Shown: positions 45,731-49,565 of the stretch, one piece after another | How positions within the stretch are numbered: the first letter of the stretch is position 1 | How the letters are laid out: each line of letters begins with the position of its first letter | NCBI GenBank assembly: GCA_001449105.1 | Contig: LNIY01000089.1 | Location: 1 to 49,565, forward strand | DNA: 49,565 bases | Reading direction: 5' to 3' | From: Caulobacter vibrioides | Lineage (GTDB): Bacteria > Pseudomonadota > Alphaproteobacteria > Caulobacterales > Caulobacteraceae | The notes under the pieces: generated by a model | What the model saw: the letters and a program-made list of their open reading frames with translations, nothing else | Told to the model about the DNA's origin: nothing | Database searches by the model: none | Translations under genes and position numbers: made by a program

Positions 45731-46855
45731 ATGCGCGTTGGCGTCCCCTCCGAGATCAAACCGGGCGAGCACCGGGTCGGCCTGACCCCCACCGCCGTCC
45801 GCGAATACGTCGCCCACGGCCACGAGGTGCTGGTGCAGCAGGGCGCAGGCCTGGGCGCCGGCTATGCCGACGAGGCCTACGTCAAGGCCGGCGCGAGCAT
45901 CGCTCCCGACGCCGACGCGGTGTTCGCCGGGGCCGAGATGATCGTGAAGGTCAAGGAGCCCCAGAAGATCGAGTGGGAGCGCCTGACGCAGCGCCACATC
46001 CTCTTCACCTACCTGCACCTGGCGCCCGATCCGGCCCAGACCGAGGGCCTGCTGAAGAGCGGCTGCGCGGCCATCGCCTACGAGACCGTCACCGACGCGC
46101 GCGGCGGCCTGCCGCTGCTGGCGCCGATGTCGGAAGTGGCCGGCCGCATCGCCGTGTTCTCGGCGGCCGAGACCCTGCTCAAGCACAACGGCGGCATGGG
46201 CCTGCTGCTCTGCGGCGTGCCCGGCGTGCCGCCGGCCCGCGTGGTGGTGCTGGGCGGCGGCGTGGTCGGCTCCAACGCCGCCCGCATGGCCGCCGGCCTG
46301 GGCGCCGAGGTCGTGGTGCTGGAACGCTCGATCCCGCGCATGCGCGAGCTGGACGACCTCTACCAGGGCCGCATCCTGACCCGCTACTCGACGCTGGATG
46401 CGGTGGAGGAAGAGATCCTCAAGGCCGACGTCGTGATCGGCGCGGTGCTGACCGCCGGCGCCGCCGCGCCGAAGCTGGTGCGCCGCGAGCACCTGTCGCG
46501 GATGAAGCCGGGCTCGGTGCTGGTCGACGTGTCGATCGACCAGGGCGGCTGCTTCGAGACCAGCCACCCGACCACCCACGCCGAGCCGACCTATACGGTC
46601 GACGGCGTCGTCCACTACTGCGTGGCCAACATGCCGGGCGCCGCCCCGCGCACCTCGTCCGAAGCCCTGGGCAACGCCACCCTGCCGTTCGGCCTGGCGC
46701 TGGCCGACAAGGGTCTCGACGCCCTGGAGGACAACGTCCACCTGGCGCGCGGCCTCAATGTGCTGGGCGGCAAGCTGACCCACCCCGCCGTGGCCCAGGC
46801 CCTGGTGAAGGACTTCGTCGACCCGTTCGGCGTCTGGGGCGGCTCGAAGCTGTAA
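45731..46855 (+). CDS. ald: alanine dehydrogenase
   Basis: NAD-dependent oxidative deamination of L-alanine to pyruvate and ammonium. The 374-residue protein starts MRVGVPSEIKPGEHRVGLTP with Arg15, has Lys75 in VKVKEP and His96 in YLHLAPD at the active site, the NAD loop VLGGGVVGSNAA, and DVSIDQGGCFE near residue 270. AGGAAA precedes the ATG. Longer in-frame frames upstream run through the divergent regulator gene and are not used. Confidence 0.97.
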   Translation: MRVGVPSEIKPGEHRVGLTPTAVREYVAHGHEVLVQQGAGLGAGYADEAYVKAGASIAPDADAVFAGAEMIVKVKEPQKIEWERLTQRHILFTYLHLAPDPAQTEGLLKSGCAAIAYETVTDARGGLPLLAPMSEVAGRIAVFSAAETLLKHNGGMGLLLCGVPGVPPARVVVLGGGVVGSNAARMAAGLGAEVVVLERSIPRMRELDDLYQGRILTRYSTLDAVEEEILKADVVIGAVLTAGAAAPKLVRREHLSRMKPGSVLVDVSIDQGGCFETSHPTTHAEPTYTVDGVVHYCVANMPGAAPRTSSEALGNATLPFGLALADKGLDALEDNVHLARGLNVLGGKLTHPAVAQALVKDFVDPFGVWGGSKL

Positions 46856-46867
46856 GGCTCCAACGTT

Positions 46868-47013
46868 CGTCATCCCGGAAGCCGCGTAAGCGGCTATCCG
46901 GGACCCAGGGGCCGCCCGCGCGGTGATGTCCGTCGCCGTCGGCGGTTGCCAGCGCGGTGCGCCCGGCCCCTGGGTCCCGGCTCTTCGCGCTGCGCGCTGC
47001 GGCCGGGATGACG
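46868..47013. repeat. palindromic intergenic repeat, family B, copy 4
   Basis: CGTCATCCCGGAAGCCGCG begins and CGGCCGGGATGACG ends the element, with inner GGGACCCAGG and CCTGGGTCCC arms. It separates the convergent ald and pyrF genes. Confidence 0.88.
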
Positions 47014-47025
47014 ATGAGTGTAGGG

Positions 47026-47715
47026 TTAGAGCCCGGCCATCTCCTCGATCACCTTCAGCGCGGCTTCGCGCGGATCGTTGGCGGCGGTGATCGGGCGGCC
47101 GCAGACCAGGTGGCTGGCGCCGGCCTTCAGGGCGTCGGCCGGGGTCGCGGCGCGGGCCTGATCGTTCTTGGCCGCCCAGAAGGGACGCACGCCCGGCGTC
47201 ACCACCAGGAAGTCCGGACCGCCGATCTCGCGGGCCAGGGCCGCTTCGTGCGGGCTGGAGACGATGCCGTCGACCCCGCATTCGATGGCCTGGCGGATGC
47301 GGCGCTCGACCAGGGCGCGGGCGCTGAAGGCGTAGCCCATCTCGATCAGATCAGCGTCGGTCAGGCTGGTCAGCACGGTGACGGCCAGGATCTTCAGGTC
47401 CGAGCCGGCCTTGGCCTTCACCGCCGCCTGCATCACCTGCGGTTCGGCGTGGACGGTCAGCAAGTCGCAGCCGGCCCCGGCCAGCACCCGGGCCGAGCGC
47501 TCCACCGTCGCGCCGATGTCGTGCAGCTTCCAATCGAGGAACACCTGCTTGCCGGCCTTCTTCAGATCGCCGGCGAAGGCCATGCCGTCGGTGGCCAGAA
47601 GCTCCAGGCCGATCTTGTAGAACGAGGCGGCGTCGTCGATGCGCTCGACCATTTTCCGGGCGTCGGCGACCGTGGGCAGGTCCAGCGGGATGATCAGGCG
47701 CGGATCGGCGGTCAT
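47026..47715 (-). CDS. pyrF: orotidine 5'-phosphate decarboxylase
   Basis: Last step of UMP synthesis. The 229-residue TIM-barrel protein has the catalytic DWKLHDI motif (Asp61, Lys63, Asp66), PLDLP at the N-terminus, and the phosphate-binding VTPGVRPF and LVCGRPI segments near the C-terminus. Length and motifs match the bacterial group I enzyme. Divergent from the marC-like gene. Confidence 0.97.
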   Translation of the reverse strand: MTADPRLIIPLDLPTVADARKMVERIDDAASFYKIGLELLATDGMAFAGDLKKAGKQVFLDWKLHDIGATVERSARVLAGAGCDLLTVHAEPQVMQAAVKAKAGSDLKILAVTVLTSLTDADLIEMGYAFSARALVERRIRQAIECGVDGIVSSPHEAALAREIGGPDFLVVTPGVRPFWAAKNDQARAATPADALKAGASHLVCGRPITAANDPREAALKVIEEMAGL

Positions 47716-47804
47716 CGATAAGGCTCCGGTGTTGGCGCGCGAGGCCGCATCGCTCTAGAGAGAGCGACGGTTTCCCGCATAGTCATGAAGGTTGAGGACG
47801 TCGA

Positions 47805-48503
47805 ATGAGCCAGGCCGAACTCGCCGTCAACTTCTTCGTCGCGCTGTTCGCCCTGATCGACCCGATCGGCAACGTGCCGCTGTTCGCCGCCGCCACCCTG
47901 GGCGCGGCCTCGGCGGGCCGGCGGATGGTGGCCGTCTATATCGGCCTGTTCGTCGTGGCCTTCCTGGTCTTCTTCTACTTCACGGGCGTGGCCCTGCTGG
48001 AGTTCTTCGGCATCTCGATGCCCGCCTTCCGCATCGCCGGCGGCATCATCCTGTTCATCCTGGGCCTGGACATGGTGCGCGACGACTTCACCACCATGTT
48101 CGCCGACGCTGCGGAAGGCGAAGGCGAGCCGCTGTCGGCCCGGGTCTACGCCAAGAAGCGGTTCGAACGGCTGATCGTGCCGTTCGCCATGCCGCTGCTG
48201 ATCGGGCCGGGCGCGATCTCGACGGTGATCATCTACGCCAGCGAGGCCAAGCACCTGGGCCTGGCCGGCATGGCGCTCGGCGTGGGCGTCATCGCGGCGG
48301 TGTCGGTGGTGCTGGTCGCCACCTTCTGGGCCGCGCCGGTGATCAGCAAGGTGTTGGGCCGCATCGGCATGAGCATCGTCGTGCGGGTGCTGGGCCTGAT
48401 CCTCTGCGCCCTGGCGGTGCAGTTCGTGCTGATCGGGGTGGGCGACGCCACGCGCGGCCTGATCCGCGCGGATGCGAAGGCGCCGTATACGGCGGAGAAG
48501 TAG
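47805..48503 (+). CDS. MarC family integral membrane protein
   Basis: A 232-residue inner-membrane protein with six predicted helices. FFVALFALIDPIGNVPLFAA, FRIAGGIILFILGLDMV, and FAMPLLIGPGAISTVI are characteristic of MarC/YchE proteins, and FERLIVPFAMPLL matches the central repeat. The family has no settled function; older links of MarC to multiple antibiotic resistance are not supported by genetics in E. coli. Ends at a family C repeat. Confidence 0.93.
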   Translation: MSQAELAVNFFVALFALIDPIGNVPLFAAATLGAASAGRRMVAVYIGLFVVAFLVFFYFTGVALLEFFGISMPAFRIAGGIILFILGLDMVRDDFTTMFADAAEGEGEPLSARVYAKKRFERLIVPFAMPLLIGPGAISTVIIYASEAKHLGLAGMALGVGVIAAVSVVLVATFWAAPVISKVLGRIGMSIVVRVLGLILCALAVQFVLIGVGDATRGLIRADAKAPYTAEK

Positions 48504-48512
48504 TTCGTCAGT

Positions 48513-48647
48513 TCCTCCCCCGTGAAACGGGGGAGGTGGCGCGGCGCTATCAGCGCCGTGACGGAGGGGGCGAGGGACGGAGCGCCGTGCGCGCCGCCGC
48601 CCCCTCCACCGCTTCGCGGTCCCCCTCCCCCGCTTGCGGGGGAGGGG
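48513..48647. repeat. palindromic intergenic repeat, family C, copy 2
   Basis: Same order as at 29190: CCTCCCCC-GTGAAAC-GGGGGAGGTGGC, then GTGACGGAGGGGGCG, then the inverted GCCCCCTCCACC, GCTTCGCGGTCCCCCTCCCCC and GGGGGAGG. It lies between the convergent marC-like and SDR genes. Confidence 0.87.
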
Positions 48648-48655
48648 CTTGCTGG

Positions 48656-49456
48656 TCACACCTTCCGGAACTTGCCGCCCTGGTTGGCGATCAGCGCCAG
48701 GGCCCATTCGTCGGGGATCAGCTTGGCGAGCACGGCGATGGCCTTGTTGGGCGCGCCGGTGACGCAGACCGGGCGGTTGGCCTCGGCGGCCTCGTAGCCG
48801 GCGGCGGCGACTTCGTCGGCGCCCAGCCACATCCAGGCCGGCAGGCTTTGGCTGACCTGGGCGCGGGTGCCGTTGACGTCGTGGAATTCCGACAGGGTGA
48901 AGCCGGGGCACAGGGCGCTGACGTGCACGCCGTTGGCCAGGTTCTCCAGGTGCAGGCTCTGGGAGAACTTCACCAGGAAGCCCTTGGTCGCCGCATAGAG
49001 GGTATGGCCGGCCGCGCCGGGCACCAGGCCCGCCAGCGAGGCGACGTTGACGATGCGGCCGAAGCGCCGCTCGACCATGCCCGGCAGAACCTTGTGCGTA
49101 AGCGCGCAGACGGACGTCAGCATCACCTGCAGGAAGGCCGACTGGTCGGTCCAGCTGGTCTGGTCGTAGGTCCCGGGCAGGCCGTAGCCGGCGTTGTTGA
49201 CCAGGGCGTCGACGTCGCGGCCCTCGGCGGCGATCGCGGCCAGCACCGCGTCGACGCCGGCCGGATCGGCCAGGTCTGCGGGAAACGCATAGGCCTCGAC
49301 CCCGAAGCGCAGGCGGATCTCGGCGGCCAGGGCCTCCAGCCGGTCGAGCCGGCGGGCGGTCAGGGCCACGTCGTAGCCGTGGCTGGCGTAGATGCGGGCG
49401 AAGGCGGCCCCGATGCCGGCGGAGGCGCCGGTGATCAGGGCGAGGCGACGGGCCAT
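48656..49456 (-). CDS. short-chain dehydrogenase/reductase
   Basis: A 266-residue classical SDR with the nucleotide motif TGASAGIG, NNAG in VDALVNNAGYG, and the catalytic Tyr-x3-Lys in YAATK. The arginine-rich TARRLDRLE after the second strand suggests NADPH. The tail ALALIANQGGKFRKV resembles the DltE/YqjQ-like oxidoreductase group. ATG at 49456 (MARRLALITG) was chosen; an ATG 15 codons earlier adds non-conserved sequence. Substrate unknown. Confidence 0.92.
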   Translation of the reverse strand: MARRLALITGASAGIGAAFARIYASHGYDVALTARRLDRLEALAAEIRLRFGVEAYAFPADLADPAGVDAVLAAIAAEGRDVDALVNNAGYGLPGTYDQTSWTDQSAFLQVMLTSVCALTHKVLPGMVERRFGRIVNVASLAGLVPGAAGHTLYAATKGFLVKFSQSLHLENLANGVHVSALCPGFTLSEFHDVNGTRAQVSQSLPAWMWLGADEVAAAGYEAAEANRPVCVTGAPNKAIAVLAKLIPDEWALALIANQGGKFRKV

Positions 49457-49546
49457 GTGGGTCGAGAGTCCTGCGTACGAAGCGTTGCAGGAGTCGAGCA
49501 CGCCGGCCGCCGCGGTTCAAGCGGGGGGCGGAGGAACGACCGGGGG

Positions 49547-49565
49547 CTGTCTCTTATACACATCT
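49547..49565. other. Nextera/Tn5 adapter at contig end (artefact)
   Basis: The last 19 bases, CTGTCTCTTATACACATCT, are exactly the Tn5 mosaic end used in Nextera libraries. They are untrimmed sequencing adapter and not genomic DNA; the true genomic sequence ends at or before 49546. Confidence 0.97.

Overview
The window looks like chromosomal DNA from a Caulobacter-like alphaproteobacterium (Caulobacteraceae). The basis is very high GC, FabA/FabB/FabI fatty acid genes, an AcnA aconitase, a two-subunit CcmAB heme-export pair next to it, alphaproteobacterial DUF families (DUF2794, DUF1223, DUF4142), and intergenic palindromic repeats. This is recognition by gene content and protein sequence; no database was searched. 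There are no tRNA, rRNA, CRISPR, prophage or insertion sequences. The right end (49547-49565) is Nextera/Tn5 adapter sequence, so this is a contig end from a short-read assembly.

Layout. 1-763: no supported gene; structured DNA and a palindromic repeat. 764-3619 (-): the HslVU protease, with a secreted NTF2-like protein gene between hslV and hslU. 3661-6044 (+): a HesA/MoeB/ThiF adenylyltransferase and a succinyl-CoA:acetate-type CoA-transferase. 6166-9320 (-): an S9 peptidase and a 2-hydroxyacid dehydrogenase. 9394-15259 (+): an SH3-like envelope protein, then fabA-fabB-SGNH-like-PhyH-fabI, then a ParDE-type toxin-antitoxin pair. 15261-18621 (-): a drug-efflux operon emrA-emrB-tetR with a candidate operator inside its promoter. 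18770-20064 (-): ccmAB. 20246-23828 (+): acnA and a DUF1223 protein. 24043-24500 (-): two tandem, related, probably unannotated small-RNA candidates with C-rich hairpin loops. 24648-29121: DUF2794, a Bax-inhibitor-1 protein with a structured leader, an aldo/keto reductase, a CaiB family CoA-transferase and a DUF4142 lipoprotein. 29332-33826 (-): an ABC ATPase and a 1200-residue ABC permease fused to an M1-type metallopeptidase. 33996-36698 (+): FAH-family hydrolase, maleylacetoacetate isomerase, a cytosolic beta-carbonic anhydrase and a DedA protein. 36870-44082 (-): bacterial alpha-2-macroglobulin and its partner PBP1C. 44205-45065 (-): a Tat-exported beta-carbonic anhydrase. 45137-46855: an Lrp/AsnC regulator divergent from alanine dehydrogenase. 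47026-49456: pyrF, a MarC protein and a short-chain dehydrogenase.

Two genome-scale patterns stand out. Of nine junctions where transcription converges, seven carry an inverted-repeat element from one of four families; none of the divergent junctions does. The elements may act as bidirectional transcript ends. The most promising new system is the tandem small-RNA pair: each copy has a first hairpin and a terminator hairpin, and all four loops expose CCCC, complementary to Shine-Dalgarno sequences.
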